Source: DASXKD01 sp963806145
GTDB lineage: Bacteria; Actinomycetota; Actinomycetes; Streptosporangiales; Streptosporangiaceae
Assembly: GCA_963806145.1 (NCBI GenBank)
Contig: CAWDXD010000005.1
Coordinates: forward strand, 62,001-126,000
Length of the DNA: 64,000 nt
Direction: 5' to 3'
The notes beneath the pieces were generated by a model. That model was not told where the DNA came from. It did no database searches and was given only the letters and a program-made list of their open reading frames with translations. Below are positions 26,717 through 35,715 of the stretch, piece after piece; position 1 is the first letter of the stretch; each line of letters opens with the position of its first letter. The translations under genes were made by a program, and so were the position numbers.

Positions 26717-28195
26717 ATGGGCCGGGACATTCAGCCGATCAAGATCAGTGGCGAGGACCGGCGGCAGTACCGGGACAAGCTCCAGCGCTCGCTGGAGGTG
26801 TTCGCCCGGATGCTGCGCGAGCACCTGTTCGAGGCGGACCCGGCACAGGTGGGCCTGGAGATCGAGCTGAACCTGGTGGACGACCACGGGGCTCCGTCCA
26901 TGCAGAACGCCGACGTGCTTGACGCCATCGCCGACCCGCTCTGGGCGACCGAGCTAGGCCAGTTCAACCTGGAGATCAACGTGCCGCCGCGGGGGCTCGA
27001 GGGCGATGCCGTGGCAGGCCTGGAGCAGGAGGTCCGCGGCAGCCTCAATGACGCGGACGCCAAGGCGCGCACCGTCGGTAACCGCCTTGTCATGATCGGC
27101 ATCCTGCCGACGCTGCAGGAGCACGACCTGCACGAGGGCGTCCTGTCCGCGAACGCGCGGTACCGGGTGATCAACGAGCAGATCTTCGCGGCGCGCGGTG
27201 AGGACATGCGCATCGAGATCGACGGCCCGGAGCGGCTGGTCACCCACGCCGACAGCATCACGCCAGAAGCCGCCTGCACCAGCGTGCAGTTGCACGTCCA
27301 GGTCTCCCCGGAATCCTTCGCGAACTACTGGAACGCCGCGCAGGCGATCGCGGGCGTCCAGGTCGCGCTGGCCGCCAATTCCCCGTTCCTGTTTGGCAAG
27401 CGGCTGTGGCAGGAGACCAGGATCACGCTGTTCGAGCAGGCCACCGACACCCGGCCGGTGGAGTTGCAGCAGCAGGGGGTGCGGCCCCGGGTGTGGTTCG
27501 GCGATCGCTGGATCACCTCGGTGTTCGACCTGTTCGAGGAGAACATCCGGTACTTCCCCGCCCTGCTGCCGATCTGCGAGGACGAGGACCCGCTCGCCGA
27601 GCTTGACCGGGGCGCCGCACCGCAGTTGGCCGAGATGAGCCTGCACAACGGGACGATCTACCGGTGGAACCGGCCCGTCTATGCGGTGGTGGACGGCAGG
27701 CCGCACCTGCGGGTGGAGAACCGGGTACTGCCGGCCGGCCCGTCGGTCGCGGACATCATGGCGAACGCGGCGTTCTACTACGGGCTGGTGCGGGTACTCG
27801 CCGAGGCCCAGCGGCCGGTCTGGTCCCAGATGTCGTTCGCGACCGCCGCCGAGAACCTCTACGAGGCGGCGCGCAACGGCCTCGATGCGCACCTGTACTG
27901 GCCGGGCTTTGGCGAGACGCCCGCCGTCGAACTGGTGCTGCGCCGCCTGCTGCCGCTCGCTTACGAGGGCCTCAGCCGCTGGGGCATGGACCAGGCCCTG
28001 GCCGACCGGCTGCTCGGCATCATCGAGCAGCGCTGCATCAACGGCCAGAACGGGGCGGCCTGGCAGGCGGCCACGGTCGCGGCGATCAGCGAAGGCGGAG
28101 CCGATCGTGCCGAGGCGCTGCGGCAGATGACCCAGCGCTACATCGAGCACATGCACACGAACGAGCCCGTGCACGCCTGGCCCAAGGGCGCCTAA
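26717..28195 (+). CDS. Glutamate-cysteine ligase family 2 (GCS2) protein
   Basis: The protein of about 492 residues starts at ATG 26717 after GGAGG at 26708-26712. Landmarks are VGLEIELNLVD, LGQFNLEINVPP, CTSVQLHVQVSP, ANSPFLFGKRLWQETRI and NGTIYRWNRPVY, the pattern of carboxylate-amine ligases related to GshA. Actinobacteria make mycothiol, so this protein need not make glutathione. It may join glutamate or another acid to an amine. It stands alone, followed by a hairpin terminator at 28216-28241. Confidence 0.85.
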   Translation: MGRDIQPIKISGEDRRQYRDKLQRSLEVFARMLREHLFEADPAQVGLEIELNLVDDHGAPSMQNADVLDAIADPLWATELGQFNLEINVPPRGLEGDAVAGLEQEVRGSLNDADAKARTVGNRLVMIGILPTLQEHDLHEGVLSANARYRVINEQIFAARGEDMRIEIDGPERLVTHADSITPEAACTSVQLHVQVSPESFANYWNAAQAIAGVQVALAANSPFLFGKRLWQETRITLFEQATDTRPVELQQQGVRPRVWFGDRWITSVFDLFEENIRYFPALLPICEDEDPLAELDRGAAPQLAEMSLHNGTIYRWNRPVYAVVDGRPHLRVENRVLPAGPSVADIMANAAFYYGLVRVLAEAQRPVWSQMSFATAAENLYEAARNGLDAHLYWPGFGETPAVELVLRRLLPLAYEGLSRWGMDQALADRLLGIIEQRCINGQNGAAWQAATVAAISEGGADRAEALRQMTQRYIEHMHTNEPVHAWPKGA

Positions 28196-28215
28196 AGGCC
28201 GTTCCAGGGTTCGCC

Positions 28216-28241
28216 CCGACCGGACACTTCTGTCGGGTCGG
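28216..28241 (+). terminator. Hairpin terminator after the GCS2 gene
   Basis: CCGACCGGACA and TGTCGGGTCGG form an 11-bp stem with one mismatch around a CTTC loop, starting 21 bases after the stop codon. A long U-tract is missing, as is usual for high-GC actinobacteria. Confidence 0.7.
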
Positions 28242-28318
28242 CTATTGATGACATCGCGGACGGAAGTTACATTCAGTGTGCAGTCGGCCACTGAGGGCCG
28301 CATCCGAGAGGAGAACGC

Positions 28319-29167
28319 ATGCATCGCCGCTTCCCCCGCTTACTGACCTGCACGATCGCAGCCTGCGCACCCATGCTCGGCCTGGTCATCGCCGTGACGC
28401 CGGGTGCCAGCGCCGCCACCTCCTCCTCCGCATCCACCTACGCGCAAGCCCTTGCGGCCGCCCGTGCCGCGATACGGCATCTGTCGGTGGGGCAGCATGC
28501 CACCGACCACGCGGTCGGGCATGCGTCCCGGTTCCAGGGCCTGACCCAGGTGCAGAGCACCAACTGGTCCGGTTACGCCGACACGAGCACCACCTTCACC
28601 ACGGCCACAGGTAACTGGACCGAGCCGTCGGTGACTTGCACCTCGTCAAAGCAGTCGCTCGCCGCCTTCTGGGTCGGCATCGACGGCTTCACCAGCGGCT
28701 CCGTCGAGCAGGACGGGACGCTGGCCGAGTGCCTCCACCGTTCCGCCTTCTACTTCAGCTGGTGGGAGATGTATCCCACCAACAGCATCCAGGTGGTCGG
28801 CTCCAGCGTGCGACCGGGCGACAGCATCAGCGCCTCGGTCGTCCGCAGCGGCAGCAGCTACACCCTCAAGGTCACCGACTCCTCCAACTCGGCCAACAGC
28901 TTCACCACCACGCAGAGCTGTTCAACCTGCGCGAACTCCAGCGCCGAGTGGATCGCGGAGGCGCCAAGCGGCTCGAGTGGCGTCCTCCCGCTGTCCAACT
29001 TCCACTCCTGGACGCTCTCCGGTGCGACCGTGAACTCCGGGGTCATCTCGTCGTTCACCGATGACGAGATCACCATGACCGATTCCTCCGGTCTGGTGAA
29101 GGCTCAGCCTGGGTCGCTCAACGGCAGCGGCAACGGGTTCAGCGTCACCTGGGAGCGCAGCACCTAG
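28319..29167 (+). CDS. Secreted G1-family (eqolisin) glutamic peptidase
   Basis: The 282-residue protein has a signal peptide (Arg-rich start, hydrophobic core, cut after ASA at about 32), a propeptide-like helix (40-75) and then a G1 domain. It begins at TNWSGYA and continues through GNWTEPSVTC and FWVGIDGF. The catalytic Gln is probably Q131 (VEQDGT) and the catalytic Glu lies in AEWIAEAP (E210/E214). It contains PGDSISASV and a Cys pair in CSTCA. Eqolisins are acid peptidases first known from fungi and also found in actinobacteria. ATG 28319 follows GAGAGGAGA. It is likely monocistronic. Confidence 0.9.
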   Translation: MHRRFPRLLTCTIAACAPMLGLVIAVTPGASAATSSSASTYAQALAAARAAIRHLSVGQHATDHAVGHASRFQGLTQVQSTNWSGYADTSTTFTTATGNWTEPSVTCTSSKQSLAAFWVGIDGFTSGSVEQDGTLAECLHRSAFYFSWWEMYPTNSIQVVGSSVRPGDSISASVVRSGSSYTLKVTDSSNSANSFTTTQSCSTCANSSAEWIAEAPSGSSGVLPLSNFHSWTLSGATVNSGVISSFTDDEITMTDSSGLVKAQPGSLNGSGNGFSVTWERST

Positions 29168-29381
29168 CCGACGGCCATCCGGTGCGGCCAGCGGCGGCTC
29201 CGGGCCTGCGTGGCCCGGGGCCGCCGTGAATGTAAACCTGGTGCCCGTAGAAGGGCCTCGTTGTCATGTTCATGCCCTTCGCGCGGCGGACGAGGGCGGC
29301 TGGGCGGCGGGGCCGGGACGGGCGGGCGGCGTACGCTGGGAAGCCAGGCATCCTCTCGGTGGTTCACGGCGGAGGTTTGTG

Positions 29382-29708
29382 GTGGTGCTGACCGGCTTGC
29401 TCAGCGTCCTGGCGCTGCTGGCCGACCTATGGCACGGGACGGAACACGTTCTGCTCGCGCCGTCGAACCTGTCCGCTGTCGCCGTGACCCTGCTGGCCGG
29501 TGCCGTGCTGGCCGGCGCGCTGGCGGCTTACCTGGCCAGCGGTGCCGGGCTCGGCCGCCTGTCCGCGGCGGTACCGCTGATCCGGCGTGCCGCTGCATTG
29601 CGCGAGAAGTCCTGGTGCGCCGCCTTCCTGCCACAGCGCGACCCGGACGCGGCGGGCCGGCCTCGCCCCCGGGCACCGTCGGCGGCCCCGGCGGCCGCTG
29701 GTTCCTGA
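29382..29708 (+). CDS. Small membrane protein upstream of YidC, DUF6412-like
   Basis: The protein has about 108 residues with two hydrophobic segments and a conserved-looking tail CAAFLPQRDPDAAGRPRPRAP. From memory this tail fits the DUF6412 family, commonly encoded just before a YidC-type insertase in Streptomyces. Three consecutive GTG codons (29379, 29382, 29385) follow GGAGG at 29371-29375. The middle one gives the best spacing. The frame is open further upstream without support. The function is unknown; context suggests a partner of the insertase. Confidence 0.6.
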   Translation: MVLTGLLSVLALLADLWHGTEHVLLAPSNLSAVAVTLLAGAVLAGALAAYLASGAGLGRLSAAVPLIRRAAALREKSWCAAFLPQRDPDAAGRPRPRAPSAAPAAAGS

Positions 29709-29831
29709 CCGCGGAGCACACCGGCCCGCACCGGGCCGCATTGCCACTCACCGATGACGTCTCCGCTGGCCGAAACGCGGCCGTCTCCAGCCGTCCTGTA
29801 GTCGTTCCTGGCCCGCTGGAGGGGTTGCACC

Positions 29832-30689
29832 ATGTCCGGTTTCCTCGGCGTCCCCGTAGACGCCGCGTATCACCTCGTCACACTGTTCGCCGGTTTGCTT
29901 ACACCGCTGCTCGGTGGTCTGGCCGCCGCGGCCGCGATCGTCGGGTTCACCATGGCCGTGCGCCTGCTGCTCCTGCCGCTGAGCTACCGGGCCATGCGCG
30001 GGATGGCGGCACAGGCCAGGGTGGCACCCTTGGCCCAGGACCTGCGAAAACGGTTCGCCGCGCAGCCGGACCGGCTGCAGGGTGAGCTGACCGCGCTGTA
30101 CCGGGCCGAGGGCACCAGCATGTTCGCTGGCTGCCTGCCGCTGCTCGTCCAATGGCCCGCCTTCAGCGTGTTGTCCCTGCTGTTCCGGTCCGCACATGTC
30201 GGCGGTGCACCGAACACATTGCTGACGCACCGCCTGTTCGGCGCGCCACTGGCCGGCTACTGGCTGGGCGGCGCCGGGCCGTTCAGCGGCCAGGGAGCGG
30301 TGTTCGCCGGCCTGTTCGTGCTGCTGGCGGGCATCGGCTGGCTGTCGGCCCGGATGGCCCGCCGCGCCAGCGCAGCCGCGGGCCCCGGCGGGACGCCGGG
30401 GAACACCCGCGCCCTAGCGGTGGCCAGGCCGGCCACCGCTACCAGCGGGGCCGCTACCAGCCGGGCCGCAACCAGCGGGGCGGGAACCGGCGGGGCCGGA
30501 ACCAGTGGAGCACCGGCCGCCCTGGCCCGGATACTGCCGTTCGCCACCGTGGCGATCGCCGCGTTCGTGCCCCTGGCGGCCGGGTTGTACCTGGCCACGA
30601 GCACCGCCTGGACGCTGGCCGAGCGGGCGGTGCTTGGCCGCACCCCGGCCCCGCGGCGAGCCATGGACCACCGGAGCCCGGCTGATTAG
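29832..30689 (+). CDS. yidC: YidC/Oxa1-family membrane protein insertase
   Basis: The 285-residue protein has a YidC core: a first helix with the groove Arg (FTMAVRLLLLPLSYRAM), a cytoplasmic coiled region (QARVAPLAQDLRKRF) and LPLLVQWPAFSVLSLLFRS. Later helices follow. Between helices 4 and 5 there is an insert of Ala/Thr/Gly repeats (about 205-233). It starts at ATG 29832 after GGAGGGG. It is shorter than housekeeping YidC and lies far from a ribosomal/rnpA context, so it is probably an additional paralogue. A strong hairpin follows at 30752. Confidence 0.85.
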   Translation: MSGFLGVPVDAAYHLVTLFAGLLTPLLGGLAAAAAIVGFTMAVRLLLLPLSYRAMRGMAAQARVAPLAQDLRKRFAAQPDRLQGELTALYRAEGTSMFAGCLPLLVQWPAFSVLSLLFRSAHVGGAPNTLLTHRLFGAPLAGYWLGGAGPFSGQGAVFAGLFVLLAGIGWLSARMARRASAAAGPGGTPGNTRALAVARPATATSGAATSRAATSGAGTGGAGTSGAPAALARILPFATVAIAAFVPLAAGLYLATSTAWTLAERAVLGRTPAPRRAMDHRSPAD

Positions 30690-30751
30690 CGCCCACTAGA
30701 ACCGGATCCGCCGACTGGCCCTCGGTCGTTCCATGAGGCCGGCGAAGGAGC

Positions 30752-30779
30752 CCGTCATCAGCCGGCAGGCTGATGACGG
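30752..30779 (+). terminator. Hairpin terminator after yidC
   Basis: CCGTCATCAGCC and GGCTGATGACGG form a perfect 12-bp stem with a GGCA loop, 63 bases after the yidC stop codon and before the PadR promoter. There is no U-tract. Confidence 0.75.
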
Positions 30780-30840
30780 CACCTTCCGGCAGCCGGGTCA
30801 TACGACCAGAGGCTGACTCGGCGCCGTCAAATCTGCCGCA

Positions 30841-30862
30841 GAATCACTCTCCAGAGTGATTC
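30841..30862. promoter_or_regulatory. Perfect 22-bp inverted repeat upstream of the PadR operon
   Basis: GAATCACTCT-CC-AGAGTGATTC has 10-bp perfect arms separated by two bases. It ends 11 bp before the TATACT palindrome in the same promoter region. The short centre favours a protein-binding operator over an RNA hairpin. A second regulator of the ABC operon is possible. Confidence 0.6.
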
Positions 30863-30873
30863 GGGCTCGTCTA

Positions 30874-30886
30874 TATACTCAGTATA
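30874..30886 (+). promoter_or_regulatory. PadR operator overlapping a -10 box
   Basis: TATACT-C-AGTATA is a perfect 13-bp palindrome of the kind bound by PadR regulators. TATAGT at 30883-30888 matches a -10 box and overlaps the palindrome. Binding would therefore block the PadR-ABC operon promoter, which fits autorepression. Confidence 0.7.
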
Positions 30887-30918
30887 GTACCGAGCATGAT
30901 TACCGGTTGTAGTGCCGC

Positions 30919-31524
30919 GTGAGCGTCCGGCATGCGCTGCTCGCGCTGCTGAGCGAAGGCCCGAAGTACGGCCTTCAGCTTCGCGAGGAGTTCGAGGCGA
31001 GGACCGGCGAGGTCTGGCCGCTGAACGTGGGCCAGGTGTACACGACGCTCCAGCGCCTGGAGCGGGACGGGCTGGTGGAGTCCGACGACGCCACGGAAGC
31101 GGGCCCGCAGAAGGGATTCCGGATCACCCGGGAAGGCGCAGAGGAGCTGGCCGGGTGGCTGCGCACGCCGCCGGACCTCAGCTCGCCGCCCAGGGACGAG
31201 CTGGTGATCAAGGTGCTGGTGGCACTGCGGGTCCCCGGTGTGGACATGCACGAGCTGCTTCAGGTCCACCGCCGTTACCTGGTGGAACTGATGCAGCAGT
31301 GGACACGCCTGAAGGAGGACGAGGCCGATTACGACCTCACTCTGGCGCTGGTGGTTGACGCGGAACTGTTCCGGCTGGACTCGGTGATCCGGTGGCTGGA
31401 CTCGGCAGATGGCCGACTCAAGCGGGCCGCCGCGGACGGGGCCACCGAGACACAAGCCGGGCCTGCCCCTCAGCCGTCCCCCGCGCCGCTGCCGAAGCGG
31501 CGCCGGACGGGAGCGCGCAGATGA
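30919..31524 (+). CDS. PadR-family transcriptional regulator of the adjacent ABC exporter
   Basis: The 201-residue protein has the PadR winged helix (ALLALLSEGPKYGLQLREEF, NVGQVYTTLQRLERDGLVE) and a C-terminal helical dimerisation region. A Pro/Arg-rich tail of about 25 residues follows. GTG 30919 has no clear ribosome binding site, so the message may have a short or absent leader. It is first in an operon with an ABC ATPase (68 bp later) and an FtsX-type permease. It probably represses the exporter until an inducer binds. Confidence 0.9.
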   Translation: MSVRHALLALLSEGPKYGLQLREEFEARTGEVWPLNVGQVYTTLQRLERDGLVESDDATEAGPQKGFRITREGAEELAGWLRTPPDLSSPPRDELVIKVLVALRVPGVDMHELLQVHRRYLVELMQQWTRLKEDEADYDLTLALVVDAELFRLDSVIRWLDSADGRLKRAAADGATETQAGPAPQPSPAPLPKRRRTGARR

Positions 31525-31592
31525 GACACGCGTATCGCAACCTTTCGACCTATTAATTGCTGCAATACGACGGGGCCTGAGGAGGCCGTGAC

Positions 31593-32318
31593 ATGAGCAT
31601 GCTGGAACTGCGGGGCGTGACGAAGGTGTACGGGCAGGGCGACACGGTGGTGAACGCACTGCGCGGTATTGACCTGACGGTGGAGCCCGGCGCGATGGTG
31701 GCCGTGATGGGCCCGAGTGGCTCAGGCAAATCAACGCTGCTGACGATTGCCGGCAGCCTGGAAGAGCCGACGGAGGGCGAGGTGCTGATCGACGGCGCCC
31801 TGCTGCGGCAGATGTCGCGCAGCGCCAGGGCCAGGCTGCGGCGCCGCTCCATCGGGTACGTGTTCCAGGACTTCAACCTGCTGCCCGGGCTGACCGCGGT
31901 GGAGAACGTCGCGCTGCCTCTGGAACTCGACGGGATCTCCGGCCGCCGGGCCCGCGCCACCGGAAAGCGCGCCCTCGACGGCCTGGGCCTGTCCGAGCGG
32001 GCGGACCGGTTCCCTGACCAGCTCTCCGGCGGCGAGCGGCAGCGGGTGGCCATCGCGCGCGCGGTGGTGGGTGAGCGTCGCCTGCTGCTCGCCGACGAGC
32101 CGTCCGGCGCGCTGGACTCGGTGAACGGCGAGGCGGTGATGCGCCTGGTGCATGAAGCGTGCAAGCGCGGTGTCGCCGCCGTCGTGGTAACCCACGACGC
32201 GCAACTGGCCTCGTGGGCGGACCGGGTGGTGTTCCTGCGCGACGGGCACGTCGTGGACCAGACCGCGCCGCAGGCTGGACCGGAATCGCTGCTCAGCGCC
32301 CCAGGACAGACGCAATGA
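31593..32318 (+). CDS. ABC transporter ATP-binding protein, MacB/LolD type
   Basis: The 241-residue ATPase has Walker A GPSGSGKST, Q-loop YVFQDFNLLP, signature LSGGERQR, Walker B LLLADEPSGALD and the switch His in VVTHD. The close match of the Q-loop and signature region to MacB/LolD proteins suits the FtsX-type permease that follows with a 4-bp ATGA overlap. It would power a mechanotransmission exporter for a peptide, antibiotic or lipid. Confidence 0.95.
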   Translation: MSMLELRGVTKVYGQGDTVVNALRGIDLTVEPGAMVAVMGPSGSGKSTLLTIAGSLEEPTEGEVLIDGALLRQMSRSARARLRRRSIGYVFQDFNLLPGLTAVENVALPLELDGISGRRARATGKRALDGLGLSERADRFPDQLSGGERQRVAIARAVVGERRLLLADEPSGALDSVNGEAVMRLVHEACKRGVAAVVVTHDAQLASWADRVVFLRDGHVVDQTAPQAGPESLLSAPGQTQ

Positions 32319-34846
32319 GCACAGCACTGCGCGAGCGCCCAGCCGCCCCCGCGAGCGGAGCCAAGAACGGAGGCATGCCGGCCCGCCGCGCCGTGACCCG
32401 CTGGGCGTGGCGCCTGTTCCGCCGCGAGTGGCGGCAGCAGCTCCTGGTCCTTGCGCTGATCACGGTCGCCGTGGCCGCCACGATCATCGGCGCGGCGGCG
32501 GCCACGAACAACCCGCCGCCCAAAAACGCCGGCTTCGGCACCGCCCGGAACATGGCCACGTTCCAGGCCCCCGACCCGCACCTGGCCGGCCAGATCGCGG
32601 CGCTCCAGCAGCGGTTCCACCCGATCGACGTCATCGAGAACCAGACTGTCGCCATCCCCGGCTCGATCAACACCTACCAGCTACGTGCGCAGAACCCGCA
32701 CGGCCCGTACGGGCAGCCGATGCTCTCCCTGGTCTCCGGGCACTTCCCAACGGGGGCAGGCCAGGTAGCGGTGACCAGCGGGGTGGCGTCCGACTTCGGC
32801 CTCCGGATCGGCAGCGTGTGGCATCAGGGCGGCACCGCGCGGACCGTCGTGGGCATCGTGCAGAACCCCCAGAGCCTGCTGGACGAGTTCGCCCTGGTGC
32901 CGCCCGGCCAGGTCCACAACCCGACCCAGGTCACCGTGCTGTTCGACGGGTCAGGCAGGCCTCCCGCCGCGGTCGCTCATGACATCACGGCCGCCGGATC
33001 GCAGACGCAGGCCAACGTAGTCAACCCCGAGAGCATCTCGGTCGCGGGCCTCGTCGTTGGAATGCTGCTCATCGCCCTGGTCGCGGTCGGCGGCTTCACC
33101 GTACTGGCGCAGCGCCGGCTGCGGTCCCTCGGCCTGCTCGCCTCGACGGGCGCTACCGACCGGCACGTTCGCCTCGTGGTGCTGGCCAACGGCGCCGTCG
33201 TCGGCGTCGCCGGCGCGGTCCTTGGCCTGGTGCTCGGGCTGGCCGGCTGGCTGGCCTACCGGCCCGCCCTGGAGCAGAGCGCGCACCACCTGATCGGCAT
33301 GTTCGCCCTGCCGTGGGGGGTGCTCGTCCTGGCGCTGCTGCTGGCCGTGGTGGCCGCCGTCTTCGCGGCATGGCTGCCGGCGCGGGCCATCACCAGGGTC
33401 CCCATCGTGACCGCCCTGTCCGGGCGGCCCGCCCCGCCCAAGCGGGTGCGCCGCTCGGCCATCCCCGGACTGGTCCTGCTGGTGATCGCGTTCATCCTGT
33501 TCGGCTTGTCGGGCGCCAGTGCCAACGGCAATGGCGGCCTGCCAAAGTTGGCACTCGGCTTGGTCGTGCTCATCGTCGCGGTGATCCTGCTGGCCCCGTT
33601 CTGCCTGGCCGTGCTGGCCAGGCTGGGCAACAGGACTCCGATCTCGGTGCGCCTCGCCCTGCGGGACCTGTCCCGCTACCGGGCCCGCTCCGGCTCGGCG
33701 CTCGCCGCGATCAGCATCGGCATCCTGATCGCCGTGATCATCTCGGTGGCCGTGGCGGCCCGGTTCGCGAACGTGCTCGACTACGCCGGGCCGAACCTGG
33801 CCTCGAACCAGCTCATCGTCTACACCCCCAACGGCCAGGGCGGCGGACCGGGCGCCCCCGGGCCGAGCACGGCGCCCGCCTCGATGCAGTCGCTGTCGGC
33901 CAAAGCGCACGCCATCGCCACCGCCCTCGGCTCCCGGGATGTCGTCGAACTCGAGGGCACGGACGCCAACCTCAACCACAACGGGGGCGGCCGCAGCTGG
34001 TCCGGGCCGCTGTATGTGGCCACCCCGCAGTTGCTGCATGCCTTCGGGATCACGAGTTCGGAGTACAGTCCCACGGCCGACATACTCAGCATGCGGCCTG
34101 GGCTGTCCGGCCTGTCCAACATGCAACTCAATTACGGCAACCCCAAGGGCCCCGGCCCCGGCAGCGGCCCCGGCCAGAACCCGACCTCGTTCCCCTGCCC
34201 GAGGGGCAGTTGCCTGGCCAATCCGGTGATCCAGGAGGTCAGCGCGTTGCCCTCCGGCACGTCGGCGCCTAACACGGTGATCACGGAGCACGCCGTCCGC
34301 ACGCTGCACCTGCAGACCGGCCCCGACAACGCCGACGGCTGGCTGATCCAGACCGCCAACCCGCTCACCAGCGCGCAGATCCACAACGCCCAAGTGGCGG
34401 CCGCGGCCGCGAACATGAGCGTGGAGACGCGGTCGAGCATCCCCACCTCGGCGACGGTCGTCAACTGGGCCACCGTGTTCGGCATCGTCCTGGCGCTGGC
34501 CATCCTGGCCATGAGCGTTGGCCTGATCCGCAGCGAGACCGCCAGCGACCTGCGCACCCTGGCCGCCACCGGAGCCAGCGGGCGAACCCGCCGCAACATC
34601 ACCGCCGCGACCGCCGGCGCGCTCGGCTTCACCGGAGCCGTGCTCGGCACCGTGGGCGGCTACGTGGCCACCGCGGGCTGGTTCCGCACCAACTCGCTCA
34701 ACGGTGGCCTGACCACGATCTTCACCACGGTCCCGGTCACCAACCTGCTCATCATCCTGATCGGCATGCCGCTCGTCGCGGCCATCGGCGGCTGGATATT
34801 CGCCGGCCGCCAGCCCCGTGACCTGGGCCATCAGCCGCTCGAATAG
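32315..34846 (+). CDS. FtsX-type ABC transporter permease
   Basis: The 843-residue protein starts at ATG 32315, overlapping the ATPase stop. It has an N-terminal membrane helix (about 40-60), an extracytoplasmic domain, and a first FtsX domain of three helices from about 245. A central linker with helices and a Gly/Pro-rich external region (NPKGPGPGSGPGQNP) follow, and a second FtsX domain of three helices closes the protein. This doubled-FtsX plan is common in actinobacterial exporters that function without a separate periplasmic partner. The substrate is unknown. Confidence 0.9.
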   Translation: MSTALRERPAAPASGAKNGGMPARRAVTRWAWRLFRREWRQQLLVLALITVAVAATIIGAAAATNNPPPKNAGFGTARNMATFQAPDPHLAGQIAALQQRFHPIDVIENQTVAIPGSINTYQLRAQNPHGPYGQPMLSLVSGHFPTGAGQVAVTSGVASDFGLRIGSVWHQGGTARTVVGIVQNPQSLLDEFALVPPGQVHNPTQVTVLFDGSGRPPAAVAHDITAAGSQTQANVVNPESISVAGLVVGMLLIALVAVGGFTVLAQRRLRSLGLLASTGATDRHVRLVVLANGAVVGVAGAVLGLVLGLAGWLAYRPALEQSAHHLIGMFALPWGVLVLALLLAVVAAVFAAWLPARAITRVPIVTALSGRPAPPKRVRRSAIPGLVLLVIAFILFGLSGASANGNGGLPKLALGLVVLIVAVILLAPFCLAVLARLGNRTPISVRLALRDLSRYRARSGSALAAISIGILIAVIISVAVAARFANVLDYAGPNLASNQLIVYTPNGQGGGPGAPGPSTAPASMQSLSAKAHAIATALGSRDVVELEGTDANLNHNGGGRSWSGPLYVATPQLLHAFGITSSEYSPTADILSMRPGLSGLSNMQLNYGNPKGPGPGSGPGQNPTSFPCPRGSCLANPVIQEVSALPSGTSAPNTVITEHAVRTLHLQTGPDNADGWLIQTANPLTSAQIHNAQVAAAAANMSVETRSSIPTSATVVNWATVFGIVLALAILAMSVGLIRSETASDLRTLAATGASGRTRRNITAATAGALGFTGAVLGTVGGYVATAGWFRTNSLNGGLTTIFTTVPVTNLLIILIGMPLVAAIGGWIFAGRQPRDLGHQPLE

Positions 34847-34850
34847 CGGT

Positions 34851-34881
34851 GTTGGCCCGGGGGGACGACCCCCGGGCCAAC
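34851..34881 (+). terminator. Strong hairpin terminator after the FtsX-type permease
   Basis: GTTGGCCCGGGGG and CCCCCGGGCCAAC form a perfect 13-bp GC-rich stem with a GACGA loop, starting four bases after the stop codon. A weaker GC-rich repeat follows at about 34889-34935. Confidence 0.8.
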
Positions 34882-34986
34882 CCGCTGGCCCGTGGCTAGC
34901 CCGGGGGGGCGACCTCCCGGAACCCCCGCTGGCCGCGCGCCATGCCGGTTCCGGCTGCCGCGCTTGCCGCCCTCGGCTATTCATCT

Positions 34987-35002
34987 GTATAGTTTGCTAT
35001 AC
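34987..35002 (+). promoter_or_regulatory. Candidate TetR operator
   Basis: GTATAG-TTTG-CTATAC is a perfect 6-bp inverted repeat 44 bp upstream of the TetR start at 35047, in a locally AT-rich promoter stretch. Its position suggests autorepression of the TetR-ABC operon. Confidence 0.65.
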
Positions 35003-35046
35003 GCAGCGACAGCGAACTGTTTTCTCGTACAGCAGCGGGTGAAAAC

Positions 35047-35715
35047 GTGGCAGCCAACGCAGCCGGCGAACGGTCCGCCGAGGACCTGACCGCCCGCGCG
35101 CGCATCAGGGACGCGGCGCTGCGCCTGTTCGCCGAGCGCGGCCTGGACGGGACCACCATCCGCGACATCGCCAGGGCGGCCGGGGTGTCCGGCGGCCTGA
35201 TCCGGCACCACTTCGGGTCCAAGGACGACCTGCGCGCGGCCTGCGACTCCTACGCGCTTGACCAGCTCATGCGGATCAAGGAGCAGGCGGTGCTGGACGG
35301 CCAGCTCGCCAACCCCGCGTTCATGTCCGCTGCCCACCCCACCGTGCTGCTGACCTACCGCTATCTGGCCCGGTCCCTGGTGGACGGCTCACCGGCGGCC
35401 GCGGCCATGTTCGACGAGATGGTGGAACTGTGCGAAGCCTGGCTCGCGCGGCACAACCCGGGCCAGATGGCGGATCCGCGCGGCTACTCGGCGGCGCTGG
35501 TGGCGATGCAAACCGGCCTGCTCATGATGCACGGCCCGCTTTCCCGCTGGCTCGGCGCCGACATCTTCACGGCGGAGGGGCATCTGCGGCTGGCCGGGGC
35601 GCTGATCGACTTCTATTCGCAGCCATTGCTCAGCCCCGAACTCGCCGAGCAGGCACGGGCGACGGTGCGGCACCTCCAGGGAGCCCAGCCCGCAACCGAA
35701 AGGCCAGCCAGATGA
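35047..35715 (+). CDS. TetR/AcrR-family regulator of the ABC-2 exporter operon
   Basis: The 222-residue protein has a TetR DNA-binding domain at about 15-65 (TTIRDIARAAGVSGGLIRHHFGSKDDL) and a C-terminal ligand domain. It starts at GTG 35047. Its stop overlaps the start of the ABC ATPase gene (ATGA), so regulator and exporter are translated together. The operator candidate lies at 34987-35002. This TetR-ATPase-permease order is common for drug-export operons in actinobacteria. Confidence 0.92.
   Translation: MAANAAGERSAEDLTARARIRDAALRLFAERGLDGTTIRDIARAAGVSGGLIRHHFGSKDDLRAACDSYALDQLMRIKEQAVLDGQLANPAFMSAAHPTVLLTYRYLARSLVDGSPAAAAMFDEMVELCEAWLARHNPGQMADPRGYSAALVAMQTGLLMMHGPLSRWLGADIFTAEGHLRLAGALIDFYSQPLLSPELAEQARATVRHLQGAQPATERPAR

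Noticed and set aside
30841..30862. 22-bp inverted repeat as an insertion-sequence end
   Set aside because: No transposase frame or matching second end lies nearby; a position in a promoter favours an operator.
32951..34984. 677-codon minus-strand frame opposite the FtsX permease
   Set aside because: Shadow frame without motifs; the hydrophobic pattern belongs to the plus-strand permease.
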